A stretch of 64,000 bases of DNA from Sphingomonas hominis. Its GTDB lineage: Bacteria > Pseudomonadota > Alphaproteobacteria > Sphingomonadales > Sphingomonadaceae. A model generated the notes under the pieces. That model was not told where the DNA came from and ran no database searches. It worked only from the letters and a program-made list of their open reading frames with translations. This document shows positions 35,574 to 43,823 of the stretch, piece by piece. Every line of letters starts with the position of its first letter. Positions within the stretch are counted from its first letter, which is position 1. The stretch is taken from positions 124,001-188,000 of the forward strand of contig NZ_JABULH010000004.1 of assembly GCF_013328205.1 (NCBI RefSeq), read 5' to 3'. Both the position numbers and the translations under genes were made by a program.

Positions 35574-36766
35574 CCCGCAAGGAAGAGCGGATCGCACGAA
35601 CGCGGCGGTGGGCGGCGATCGTCGCACTGGGAATCGCCGCGGCGGTGATCATGTGGGTAGCCCTGCCGGCGCCGTGGCACTGGGGCGCCGGGCTGATCGT
35701 CGCCGCCGCGCTGGCGATCGGTCACCGGCAGATGATCGCGCCCGCAGGCGTGGCGGTGCTCACCTATCATTCGGTCAGCCCCGACCCTGCGTGGCTGCCG
35801 TGGTCGCGCGAGATCGCGGTGCATCCGGCGACGTTCGAGCGGCACCTGCGCACGCTGCGGCGCATGGGGGTGACGCTGGTGGGCAGCCGCGCGCTGACCG
35901 AGCGGCGCAGTGCCGGCGCGCCGGTGCTGCCCGACGCCGTCGCGCTGCACTTCGACGACGGGTATTTCGACAATTGGCGCTGTGCGGCACCGTTGCTGCG
36001 CGCGTATGATGCGCCTGCGACCTTCTTCGCGTCGCTCGACTTCGTCGATCCGGCGCGCGGCGTTCGGAGCGGGGGCGCGCTCGACGGCTATATGAACTGG
36101 GACGAGTTGGCCGAACTGGAGGCCGATCCGCGGTTCGAGGTCGAGCCGCACGGCGTGGCGCACGCGCGCGTGCCGACCAGCGAGCGCGTCGTGGGAACCC
36201 TGGACGCGGCGAACTGGCGCACCCACGCCTGGATGCAATGGGACGCGACGCCGGGGCCGAAGCACGATTGGTATCGCCGTACCTTGCCCGACGCGGTGCC
36301 GATCGGCAGCGCGATCCCCGCCTCGGGACTGGCACTCGCCGAGCCGGCTTTTCGCGACGGCCTTCGCGAGAGCGTCGACACGCTGCACGATCGCATCGCG
36401 CGCGACCTGACCGCGTGTCGCACGGCGTTCGAGCGCGAGCTGGGCATCACGCCGAAGCTGTTCTGCTGGCCGGAGAATAAATTGTGCGCGCAAGGGCGGA
36501 CGATCGCGCGTGATCTCGGTTATCGCGCCACGACCGGGGGCAAGGGACGCAACACCGCGGACGAGCCCGCCGACACGATCTCGCGCATTCACGTAAACGA
36601 TCGTGTGCTGGGGTTCCGGTGGCTGGCGGCAGAGGCGCTATACCTGCGCGCGGCGGTTCGGCTGATGCAGGGCAATCATTATTGGTATTTGCTGCTGGCG
36701 CCCATGCAGGTCACGCGGCGCGTGGTTTTCGCGATACGCCGCCGGTTCGGATCGGATTTTGCGTGA
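35570..36766 (+). CDS. Polysaccharide deacetylase (NodB-like, CE4)
   Basis: 398 aa from a GTG at 35570 overlapping the preceding TGA. An N-terminal hydrophobic stretch (about 18-50) is followed by the NodB domain: motif 1 LTYHSVSPD, motif 2 ALHFDDGYFDN with the catalytic base Asp and metal Asp, and the HGVAHARVPTSERV region for the metal histidines (EPHGVAHAR). It removes N- or O-acetyl groups from a polysaccharide, probably the product of this locus, in the periplasm or at the membrane. Confidence 0.87.
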   Translation: MTRKEERIARTRRWAAIVALGIAAAVIMWVALPAPWHWGAGLIVAAALAIGHRQMIAPAGVAVLTYHSVSPDPAWLPWSREIAVHPATFERHLRTLRRMGVTLVGSRALTERRSAGAPVLPDAVALHFDDGYFDNWRCAAPLLRAYDAPATFFASLDFVDPARGVRSGGALDGYMNWDELAELEADPRFEVEPHGVAHARVPTSERVVGTLDAANWRTHAWMQWDATPGPKHDWYRRTLPDAVPIGSAIPASGLALAEPAFRDGLRESVDTLHDRIARDLTACRTAFERELGITPKLFCWPENKLCAQGRTIARDLGYRATTGGKGRNTADEPADTISRIHVNDRVLGFRWLAAEALYLRAAVRLMQGNHYWYLLLAPMQVTRRVVFAIRRRFGSDFA

Positions 36767-36851
36767 GGCAGCACCGGTAACCTTGTTCGTTGATGCAACG
36801 TAAACCAATGACGGGCACGAGCTGCCTTTCACGAGACAAGATCCGCGCCGC

Positions 36852-37574
36852 ATGACCGACTCACCGCCATCGTTTCCGCCGGCCGAACGGCGCAAGGACC
36901 TGGCGCGGCGCGTTCGGTTCGAGTGCGACATGCGCGGCGTGCCGCTGCACCTGGAGGTCAAGCGGCGGGGTTACGCGCAGGCGCTGAAACCGTTCTTCGA
37001 CCGCGCGCTGGCACTCGCCGCAACAATCGTCCTTTCGCCGGTGTTCGTTGCGGTCGCGCTGGCGATCAAGCTCGACGATCGTGGTCCGGTGCTGTTCATC
37101 CAGCAGCGTACCGGCTATCTCGGCCGGCGGTTCCGCTTGTTCAAGTTCCGGACCATGGTGGTGGATGCCGAGGCGCTGAAGGAGAAGCTGCGCGCGCGCA
37201 ACGTCCACGCCGCCGACTCGCCCGATTTCAAACTGATCGACGATCCCCGGGTAACGCGGATCGGGCGATTGCTACGCAAGACCAGCCTCGATGAACTGCC
37301 CAATTTGTGGAACGTGGTGCTGGGCGACATGGCGCTGGTCGGGCCGCGACCGACGTCCTTCTCGGCCGGCACCTACCGCATGGCGCATCTGCCGCGGCTG
37401 GCCGTGAAGCCGGGATTGACCGGATTGTGGCAGGTATCGGGCCGCGCCAACATCGACTTCGACGAGCGGTCGGAGCTCGACATGCGGTACATCAAGTCGT
37501 TGTCGGCGAAGCAGGACATCGACCTGATCATGCGCACGATCGGCGCGGTGAAGCGCGGCGACGGTGCCTGCTAA
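36852..37574 (+). CDS. Initiating sugar transferase (ExoY/WbaP-like undecaprenyl-phosphate phosphoglycosyltransferase)
   Basis: 240 aa monotopic phosphoglycosyltransferase. A single membrane re-entrant helix (RALALAATIVLSPVFVAVAL) precedes FIQQRTGYLGRRFRLFKFRTMVVDAE, then the catalytic Asp-Glu dyad in KTSLDELPNLWNVVLGDM, VGPRPTSF and the C-terminal KPGLTGLWQVSGRANI. It transfers a sugar-1-phosphate to undecaprenyl phosphate, the first step of repeat-unit assembly. The short form without the N-terminal four-helix domain resembles ExoY. The residue pattern does not tell glucose from galactose. Confidence 0.92.
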   Translation: MTDSPPSFPPAERRKDLARRVRFECDMRGVPLHLEVKRRGYAQALKPFFDRALALAATIVLSPVFVAVALAIKLDDRGPVLFIQQRTGYLGRRFRLFKFRTMVVDAEALKEKLRARNVHAADSPDFKLIDDPRVTRIGRLLRKTSLDELPNLWNVVLGDMALVGPRPTSFSAGTYRMAHLPRLAVKPGLTGLWQVSGRANIDFDERSELDMRYIKSLSAKQDIDLIMRTIGAVKRGDGAC

Positions 37575-37649
37575 TGCAGGCTGCGGCGGATCGTGGGTGC
37601 GGGTGACGAGAGGGCCCTTGGATCGAGCCCGGAGTGAGATCGGTTAGCG

Positions 37650-38381
37650 CTAGCGAACGTTGACGCGGACGTTGTCGAACCAGGCGGTGGCTGGGACCGG
37701 GTTGCTATTGGCGGTGATGCCGATCTGCACGCGGTCGACCGCGACTCGCGGCAGGTTGGCGGCGGTCGCCCCGCGCGCGGCCAAGACCTCATAACCATCG
37801 AGTGTCACGCGGGTGGCGCCGCTTCCGTCCGCCGCGACGCGAACTTGCCAGACGATGTGATGCCAGCGGTCGTTGGCGAGCGTCGGCGCGTCGTCGCGCG
37901 TCCAGGCGTGCTCGATGCCGATCTTGGAGCGATCAACGCGCAGCCGGCCGCGACGAAGGTAGAGGCGAATACCCGGATTGCCGCCTTCGCCGCAGGTGGC
38001 GCATTCGAGGTCAACGAGCTGGAGCGAGTTGAGCGGCGTGCTAGTGGGGACTCGCAGGTCGAAGGCGACGCTGATCCGGCGACCGGCGCCGACCGGGCGC
38101 AGGCGGGCGACGACGTCAGCCTTGGCGACGCCATCGGCCTTGGGCTCTGCGCGCGCGAGCAAGGCTAGACCGGCGCGCGCGGGCGCAGGAGCGGCGCGGA
38201 CCGTGCCACGCACCTGCTGCGCAATCGCCCAGGGAGAGGCGGCGCAGCGGCCCACGCAGAGGCCGCGGTCGAAATCGTCGGAGAAGCTCGCGAGATCGGG
38301 CTGTGCATTGGAGCGTGACGCCACGCCCGCCGCGATCAGCGTCGCAGTGGCGAGCAGCACGGGGATCGCGACACGCATCAT
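37650..38381 (-). CDS. Secreted lectin/lyase-fold protein, polysaccharide lyase-like
   Basis: 243 aa with a signal peptide (MMRVAIPVLLATATLIAAGVAS). The beta-rich body with ISVAFDLRVPTSTPLNSLQLVDLE, then RWHHIVWQVRVAADGSG...VTLDGYEV and AWFDNVRVNVR at the C-terminus fits the concanavalin-like jelly roll of the heparin-lyase-I type polysaccharide lyase family (PF14099). It could cleave the exopolysaccharide during export or turnover. I cannot confirm catalytic residues. It overlaps the GT2 gene stop/start by 4 bases. Confidence 0.7.
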   Translation of the reverse strand: MMRVAIPVLLATATLIAAGVASRSNAQPDLASFSDDFDRGLCVGRCAASPWAIAQQVRGTVRAAPAPARAGLALLARAEPKADGVAKADVVARLRPVGAGRRISVAFDLRVPTSTPLNSLQLVDLECATCGEGGNPGIRLYLRRGRLRVDRSKIGIEHAWTRDDAPTLANDRWHHIVWQVRVAADGSGATRVTLDGYEVLAARGATAANLPRVAVDRVQIGITANSNPVPATAWFDNVRVNVR

Positions 38382-39517
38382 GCCGCGTCCTTCTGCGGTG
38401 TCCACTGCGCGTAGCGACGACCGGAGACGAACAGCAAGGTGCCGAGCGCGAGCCCGGCGAGGTGGAGCGTCGCGCCGTGCACGACGCGCAGCGGTCCGAG
38501 TAGCCGCATGCCCAGCGCTCCCGCCGCGCCGATCGCGAAGGTGGCGGTGAGCGCGATGAACACGAGCGTCCACCAAGCGCTGCCCGCGAGTGCGAGCACG
38601 CCGGCGAGCAGCCACAATGGCAGCAGCGCGAGCGGCACCAGCCGGCGCGCGACCTTGTGCAGCACGAGCGCGGGGGCGTACCAACCGGTGCGCCAAGGAT
38701 TCATCAGCGCGCGGCGACGCCACAGGCCGGTCAGGCCGCGAACGGTGATGCGAACGCGGCGGCGGAATTGCTGGCGCCCACCGGCGATGCTGTGTTCCCA
38801 CACGCGCGCGTCGTCGGCGAAGGCGATGCGATAGCCGGCGGCGACCGCGGCGGTGCTGATGAAGAAATCGTCGGTTGCGTCCGGTACGACATGCGGCACC
38901 AGGGCGCGGCGGATCGCGTAGAGCCCGCCGTCGGCGGAAACGCAGCCGAACAACCGATCCTCGGCCGCGCGCAAACGCGATTCGTAACCGCGGAACAGGC
39001 GGTCGGCGGCGGCGAAGCGACCGGCGCGACGGGTGCGCAGCGTCTCGACCCGTCCGGCGACCGCGCCGACCTGGTCATCGGCGAAGGGGGCGAGGAGGGC
39101 GGGCAGCGTGGCGTCATCGAACAACGGATCGGCGTCGGTCATCACCAAGATCTCGCCGCGCGCCTGCGGGATCGCGCGATTGAGCGCCGCCGCCTTGCCG
39201 CCGCGCGGTGCCGCAATCACGGTCGCGCCGGCCGCCTGCGCGATGGTAACCGTGTCGTCGGTGGAGCCGTCATCGGCGACGAGCAGTTCGGCCTCACCCG
39301 GCCAATGGGCGAGTGCGCGCGCGACCGAGGCGAGCTTCTCGCCCAGCGTCGCGGCTTCGTTATGCGCGCAGATCAGGATCGTGATCGACGGCGGCTCGGG
39401 TGATTGGGCAGGGAGGTAACGCGGCGGGCGCAGTGCCGCTGCGCCGAGGACGAGCGCGGGATAGCCGAGAAACACCGCGAACGGCAGGGCGAGCAGAATC
39501 CAGGCGGTCGACTGCAT
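38378..39517 (-). CDS. Glycosyltransferase family 2, membrane processive-type
   Basis: 379 aa. An N-terminal helix (about 5-28) precedes the GT-A domain: SITILICAHNEAATLGEKL, LLVADDGSTDDT, the DxD motif VMTDADPLF, ADGGLYAIRR, the catalytic-base region DATDDFFIS and QQFRRRVRI in the place of Q-x-x-R-W. Three or four helices follow at the C-terminus. This is the layout of cellulose/hyaluronan-synthase-like enzymes. It is coupled to the lyase-fold protein, so the pair may make and trim one glycan. Confidence 0.86.
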   Translation of the reverse strand: MQSTAWILLALPFAVFLGYPALVLGAAALRPPRYLPAQSPEPPSITILICAHNEAATLGEKLASVARALAHWPGEAELLVADDGSTDDTVTIAQAAGATVIAAPRGGKAAALNRAIPQARGEILVMTDADPLFDDATLPALLAPFADDQVGAVAGRVETLRTRRAGRFAAADRLFRGYESRLRAAEDRLFGCVSADGGLYAIRRALVPHVVPDATDDFFISTAAVAAGYRIAFADDARVWEHSIAGGRQQFRRRVRITVRGLTGLWRRRALMNPWRTGWYAPALVLHKVARRLVPLALLPLWLLAGVLALAGSAWWTLVFIALTATFAIGAAGALGMRLLGPLRVVHGATLHLAGLALGTLLFVSGRRYAQWTPQKDAA

Positions 39518-39561
39518 CCATCGCGCCTAGCCGCCGCGCGGTTGATATTCGGATAACGCGC

Positions 39562-40134
39562 TCAATCCTTCGACTGGCGCTGGATCCAATCGGCGAGCGA
39601 CAGGTCGGTGGTGGCGGCGACCTCGGCGCTGAGCGTGTCGCGCATGATGTCGATCGCCCAGGCGGCGCGCTCCGGGCTGACGCCGGCGACCGCGTCGGCG
39701 GGCACCCACAGGTCATATTCGCGCATGTGCGCGTCGGCGGCGGTGAACAGCACGCAGATGTCGGCAGCTACCCCGGTCAGGATCAGCCGCGACACGCCCA
39801 GCCGCGGCAGGATCGCGGGCAGATTGGTGGCATAGAAGCCGGAGAACTCGGGCTTGATGACGAAATAATCCTGCTCGCCGGGCGCAAGCCGGCGCGCCAT
39901 CTCGCCGCCCTCTGGATTGTCGCCGATCAGCATCTCGATCAACTGGTCGGGCGTCGACTGCCACTGGCCGTAATTGTCGTTGACGTAGATGACCGGCACA
40001 TCGGCGGCGCGCGCCTGATCGCGCAAGCCCTCGACCGCGTTCGCCGCGCGGTAGGCCGCCTGGACGAGCGGGCGGGCGTCCTCGAAATCGAAGCGGTTGA
40101 GCATGTCGATGATGAGCAATGCGGCGTCCGCCAT
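39562..40134 (-). CDS. Isochorismatase-like cysteine hydrolase
   Basis: 190 aa from the ATG at 40134 (MADAALLIIDMLN). The catalytic triad is recognisable: Asp in LLIIDML, Lys in FVIKPEFSGFYAT and Cys in LTGVAADICVLFTA, the last preceded by the usual cis-peptide Val-Ala pair. Such enzymes hydrolyse nicotinamide, N-carbamoyl compounds, isochorismate or other amides; the substrate here is unknown. It is separated from regA by 78 bases. Confidence 0.85.
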   Translation of the reverse strand: MADAALLIIDMLNRFDFEDARPLVQAAYRAANAVEGLRDQARAADVPVIYVNDNYGQWQSTPDQLIEMLIGDNPEGGEMARRLAPGEQDYFVIKPEFSGFYATNLPAILPRLGVSRLILTGVAADICVLFTAADAHMREYDLWVPADAVAGVSPERAAWAIDIMRDTLSAEVAATTDLSLADWIQRQSKD

Positions 40135-40212
40135 GTCGGCCTTCCCTGATCGTTGAACTCCGCGCATAGGCGCGCGGCGGGCGCGGGCGTGATGACGCAG
40201 GTTACCCGCGCG

Positions 40213-40743
40213 TCACGTCATGTGACGTTTGTCGAGCTTCCGCGCGAGCGTGCGGCGGTGCAGCCCGAGCCGCCGCGCCGCCTCCGACACGTTGAAGCCG
40301 GTGTCGGCGAGCGTTTGGTGGATATGCTCCCATTCCAGCGTCTTGATCGAGGTGGGGCGGGTGGACAGGTCGGCCTGCGCGTCGCCTTCGGTACGCGCGA
40401 AGGCGGCCTCGATATCGTCGGTGTTGGCGGGCTTGGTCAGGTAGTTGGTGGCGCCGAGCTTGATCGCTTCGACCGCGGTGGCGATGCTGGCGAAACCGGT
40501 CAGCACGACGATACGGGTCGCGGGGTCGCGCTGGTGCAATCGCTCGACGCAGACGAGCCCTGACGCGCCGGCGAGCCGCAGATCAACGACCGCATGGTCG
40601 GGTTGGAGCGCATCGGCGACCTCGTCGAGCCGTTCGGGGCCGTCGAGCATCTCGACGCGGTAGCCGCGCCGCTCGAACGAGCGGGCGAGCGTGCGCGCGA
40701 ACACCGCATCATCTTCGATAATCAGCAGTCGCGGCTGGCTCAC
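40213..40743 (-). CDS. regA: Redox response regulator RegA/ActR
   Basis: 176 aa. A receiver domain (LLIIEDDAVF, phosphoacceptor Asp in HAVVDLRLAGASG, Lys in YLTKPANTDD) is joined to a short Fis-type helix-turn-helix (VSEAARRLGLHRRTLARKLDKR), which is diagnostic for the RegA/ActR/PrrA family. Its start overlaps regB by 4 bases. The family globally switches respiratory, photosynthetic and carbon-fixation genes with redox state; the adjacent quinol oxidase operon is a natural target. Confidence 0.92.
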   Translation of the reverse strand: MSQPRLLIIEDDAVFARTLARSFERRGYRVEMLDGPERLDEVADALQPDHAVVDLRLAGASGLVCVERLHQRDPATRIVVLTGFASIATAVEAIKLGATNYLTKPANTDDIEAAFARTEGDAQADLSTRPTSIKTLEWEHIHQTLADTGFNVSEAARRLGLHRRTLARKLDKRHMT

Positions 40744-42029
40744 GGCGTGGCATCCTCCAACAACAAGGCGTCGAACGGCAGCCGCAAGGTCACCTCCGCG
40801 CCGCCGCTCAACAGGTTACGCGCGTCCAGCGTTCCGCCGAGCGTGCGCAGGACGTTGGTCGACAGGAACAGGCCGAGCCCCGCGCCGCGGCGGTCCTTGC
40901 TGCTCTGGTACGGCTTGCCGATGTTGCCGAGGATTGAGGGTGGAAAGCCATGGCCGTCATCGCGCACGACGAACACGAGTTGGTCGTCGTCCTGTCGCAG
41001 CGTGACGCCGATCCGCGTCGCGCCGGCCTCCGCCGCATTGTCGAGCAGGTTGATGAGCGCCTGCGCCAGCGCGTGGTCGGCGACGATGGTGGCGTCTTGG
41101 GAGAGCTGATCGTCGAGCGTTGCCTGCGCGGGTCCGGTCCAGTCGGCGACGATGCCGCCGACGAAGCGGCGTAGTCCGGTGCGCGCTGGCGCCTCGCCCG
41201 TCACCTCGCCGGCGGCGAACAGGATGCCGGCGAGGATGTGCTTGCAGCGCGCGACCTCAATTCGCATGTCCTCGACCTCGGCGGCGAGCGCCGGGTTCGC
41301 AGCGATCGCGGGTTCGTGACGCCAGTCGCCGAGCGCCACCGAGAGCGAGGCGAGCGGGGTGCCGAGTTCGTGCGCCGCGCCGCTGGCGAGCAGGCCCATG
41401 CGGACGATATGCTCTTCCTCGACCGCGCGCTGGCGCAGCCGGGCGAGCCGCGCGTCGCGGTCGCGCAGATTCTGCGCGATCCGGGTGACGAACGCGACCA
41501 GCAGCACCGAGGCGAGCGTGAAGTTGAACCAGGACGCGAACAGGAATGGCGGCGACAGGTGACTGGCGTAGAGTGCAGGCAACGCGATCGGGCGGAACGC
41601 GAGCGTGAGTGCGGCGAAGGCGACGCTGGTGATCGCGACCAGCAGCCAGCTCGACCAGGCCTCGAGCAGCACGGCACCGAGCACGACCTGGAGCAGGAAC
41701 AAGGTGACGAACGGGTTGGTCGCCCCGCCGCTCAGGTACAATTGCAGCGTCAGGCAGGCGACGTCGACACTCAAGCCGGCGAGCAATTGCAGGTTGGTTG
41801 GCGTGTGGCGGCGCTCCGCGATCAGCACCAGCAGGTTGAGGACGACCAGCAGCATCGCGGTCATCAACATGGTATGGACCGGCAGCGGGATGCCGAGCAG
41901 GTAGCGGACCGCGAGGATCGTCGCGAGCTGTCCGCCGACCGCCAGCCAGCGCAATTGCACCAGCAGCATGAAATTGCGCCTGAGCGCATCGTCGGGGCTG
42001 GTGTCGAGCTGCGCGCCGCGCCCACTCAT
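40740..42029 (-). CDS. regB: Redox sensor histidine kinase RegB/ActS
   Basis: 429 aa. Six hydrophobic helices (about residues 20-190) contain the heptapeptide GGATNPF of the ubiquinone-sensing site (GGXXNPF). The H-box is SGAAHELGTPLASLSVAL, the N-box NLLDNAAEAG and the G-boxes DDGHGFPP and GAGLGLFLS. The start at 42029 gives MSGRGAQLDTSPDD, 8 bases after the surf1 stop. It pairs with RegA and probably reads the quinone pool used by the neighbouring Cyo oxidase. Confidence 0.92.
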   Translation of the reverse strand: MSGRGAQLDTSPDDALRRNFMLLVQLRWLAVGGQLATILAVRYLLGIPLPVHTMLMTAMLLVVLNLLVLIAERRHTPTNLQLLAGLSVDVACLTLQLYLSGGATNPFVTLFLLQVVLGAVLLEAWSSWLLVAITSVAFAALTLAFRPIALPALYASHLSPPFLFASWFNFTLASVLLVAFVTRIAQNLRDRDARLARLRQRAVEEEHIVRMGLLASGAAHELGTPLASLSVALGDWRHEPAIAANPALAAEVEDMRIEVARCKHILAGILFAAGEVTGEAPARTGLRRFVGGIVADWTGPAQATLDDQLSQDATIVADHALAQALINLLDNAAEAGATRIGVTLRQDDDQLVFVVRDDGHGFPPSILGNIGKPYQSSKDRRGAGLGLFLSTNVLRTLGGTLDARNLLSGGAEVTLRLPFDALLLEDATP

Positions 42030-42037
42030 GGCGGCGC

Positions 42038-42724
42038 TCAATCCGCGTCGTTGCGCAGCGAGCGCGCGAGTAGAAAGGCGACCAGCGCGGCGAGGCCGAA
42101 CCACGTCAGCGCGTAGACGAGATGGTTGTTCGGAAAGCGGACCACGGTCAGCCCGCCGCGCGGCCAGCCCGACCCGCGCGCGTCGGCGTCGATGAAGTAA
42201 GGGGCGACGTGCGCCAGCCCGCGCTTTGCGGCGATCGCTGACACGTCGCGCGAGTACCAGCGGTCGGCGGCGGGGTCGTTGCTGCGCAGGAAACCGCCAC
42301 CCGGCTCGGTAATGCGCAGCAACCCGGTGACGCGCTGTTCGCCGGTGGGCGCGGGGTGCCGGCCACGCTCGGCACTGAGCACGAAGCCGCGGTTGACGAG
42401 CAGCGTCCAGCCCCCGGTGTCGAGCGGGGTCAACACCCAATAGCCAGAGCCGTATTCGTTCGCGGCCTGAGTATAAGTGTCGGCATTCGGGCGATAATGG
42501 CCGACCACCGCAACGCGCGTATAGGCGTCGTCCTTGCTGATGGTCGGCCACACTGCCGGGCCGGGTGCCGCGATCGGTGCAGCGGCCAGTCGGCGCTCGA
42601 CCTGCGCGATCAGCGACAGCTTCCACGCGCGGCGCTCGACCTGCCACACGCCCAATGCGATCAGCAGGGCGATCGCGACCGCGCCGAGTGCCAGCGGCAG
42701 GACGCGGACGCGTGCGAGGCTCAC
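42038..42724 (-). CDS. SURF1-family oxidase assembly protein
   Basis: 228 aa with N- and C-terminal helices (LPLALGAVAIALLIALGVWQVERR and HLVYALTWFGLAALVAFLLAR) and the conserved periplasmic signatures WQVERRAWK, YWVLTPLDTGGWTLLVNRGFV and NNHLVYALTW. It assists haem insertion into haem-copper oxidases. The GTG start at 42724 overlaps the cyoD stop. In many bacteria surf1 accompanies aa3 oxidases; here it is attached to a quinol oxidase operon. Confidence 0.92.
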   Translation of the reverse strand: MSLARVRVLPLALGAVAIALLIALGVWQVERRAWKLSLIAQVERRLAAAPIAAPGPAVWPTISKDDAYTRVAVVGHYRPNADTYTQAANEYGSGYWVLTPLDTGGWTLLVNRGFVLSAERGRHPAPTGEQRVTGLLRITEPGGGFLRSNDPAADRWYSRDVSAIAAKRGLAHVAPYFIDADARGSGWPRGGLTVVRFPNNHLVYALTWFGLAALVAFLLARSLRNDAD

Positions 42725-43188
42725 ATCCGGTCCGACATCTCCGCCGCGGACATCGGCTGCATCGGCGGCATCATGTTCTCGTTCATGTGGAACATGACCC
42801 ACAAGGAACCGGTCAGCGCGATCACGACGATGATGATCGTGAAGATCAGCGACATCAGCGTCCAGCCGGCCTCCGACTTGCGGTTCATGTGGAGGAAGTA
42901 GATCATGTGCACGACGATCTGCACGATCGCGAACACCATGCAGATCCCCGCCACCACCGACTTGTTGGCGATCGCGCCCGACATGACGAGCCCGAACGGG
43001 ATCGCGGTCAGGATCACTGACAGGACGAAGCCGGTGACGTAGCTCTTCATCGAGCCGTGCGGTGCGCCGTCATGCGCGTGATCGTCGTGGCCGTGGTGCG
43101 ACTGCCCGGCCGCCTGGCCCTGCGCGTGAGCCTGCGGCGCGACCTCGGGTCCGGCGGCGACGGGCGCTCCTTGCGTGTTCGCGCTCAT
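42721..43188 (-). CDS. cyoD: Cytochrome o ubiquinol oxidase subunit IV
   Basis: 155 aa, longer at the N-terminus than E. coli CyoD because of a His/Gly/Ala-rich leader (about residues 1-45, with HGHDDHAHDGAPHG). Three helices follow, with KSYVTGFVLSVILTAIPFGLV and IVVHMIYFLHMNRKSEAGW as family marks. It assists assembly of the CuB-haem o centre. The His-rich leader could bind metal. Overlaps cyoC and surf1 by 4 bases each. Confidence 0.9.
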   Translation of the reverse strand: MSANTQGAPVAAGPEVAPQAHAQGQAAGQSHHGHDDHAHDGAPHGSMKSYVTGFVLSVILTAIPFGLVMSGAIANKSVVAGICMVFAIVQIVVHMIYFLHMNRKSEAGWTLMSLIFTIIIVVIALTGSLWVMFHMNENMMPPMQPMSAAEMSDRM

Positions 43189-43820
43189 CGCAGCACTCCC
43201 AGAAGATACACGAAGGTGAAGACGCCGATCCAGATGACGTCAAGGAAGTGCCAGAACAGCGACAGGCACTGAAGACGGCGCATGTTGGCGTCGATCAGCC
43301 CCTTGCGCGACACCTGCACCATCAGCGTGACGAGCCAGATGATGCCGAACGTCACGTGCAGACCGTGCGTGCCGACTAGCGTGAAGAAGGACGACAGGAA
43401 CGACGAGCGCCACGGACCCGCACCTTCCGCGATCAGGTTCGAGAATTCGTACAGCTCGATGCCGAGGAAGCAGAGGCCGAACACGCCGGTGGTGCCGAGC
43501 CAGCCGAGCGTCGCGCCCTGCTTCTTCGCGTCCGCCGACAGCATCGCGAAGCCGTAGGTGATCGAGGAGAACAGCAGCATCGCGGTATTGAGCGCGACCA
43601 GCGGCAGCTCGAACAGCTCGGACGGGCGTGGGCCCCCGGCGTAGCTGCCGCCGAACACGCCCCAGGCCGCGAACAGCATCGCGAAGATGAGGCAGTCGCT
43701 CATCAGGTAGAGCCAGAAGCCGAGCATGGTGCTCTGGCCCGGCGGATGCTCGTGCGGATCGGTGTCGTAGAACGTCACCGCGTCTTGCGCACCGGGGGGC
43801 ACGTTGGTCGTGCTGGTCAT
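43185..43820 (-). CDS. cyoC: Cytochrome o ubiquinol oxidase subunit III
   Basis: 211 aa with five helices. The N-terminus lacks the first two helices of COX3, as usual for quinol oxidases, then MLGFWLYLMSDCLIFAMLFAAW and SFFTLVGTHGLHVTFGIIWL are typical subunit III signatures. It stabilises the oxidase core. It lies 3 bases from cyoB and overlaps cyoD. Confidence 0.94.
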   Translation of the reverse strand: MTSTTNVPPGAQDAVTFYDTDPHEHPPGQSTMLGFWLYLMSDCLIFAMLFAAWGVFGGSYAGGPRPSELFELPLVALNTAMLLFSSITYGFAMLSADAKKQGATLGWLGTTGVFGLCFLGIELYEFSNLIAEGAGPWRSSFLSSFFTLVGTHGLHVTFGIIWLVTLMVQVSRKGLIDANMRRLQCLSLFWHFLDVIWIGVFTFVYLLGVLR

Positions 43821-43823
43821 GGC

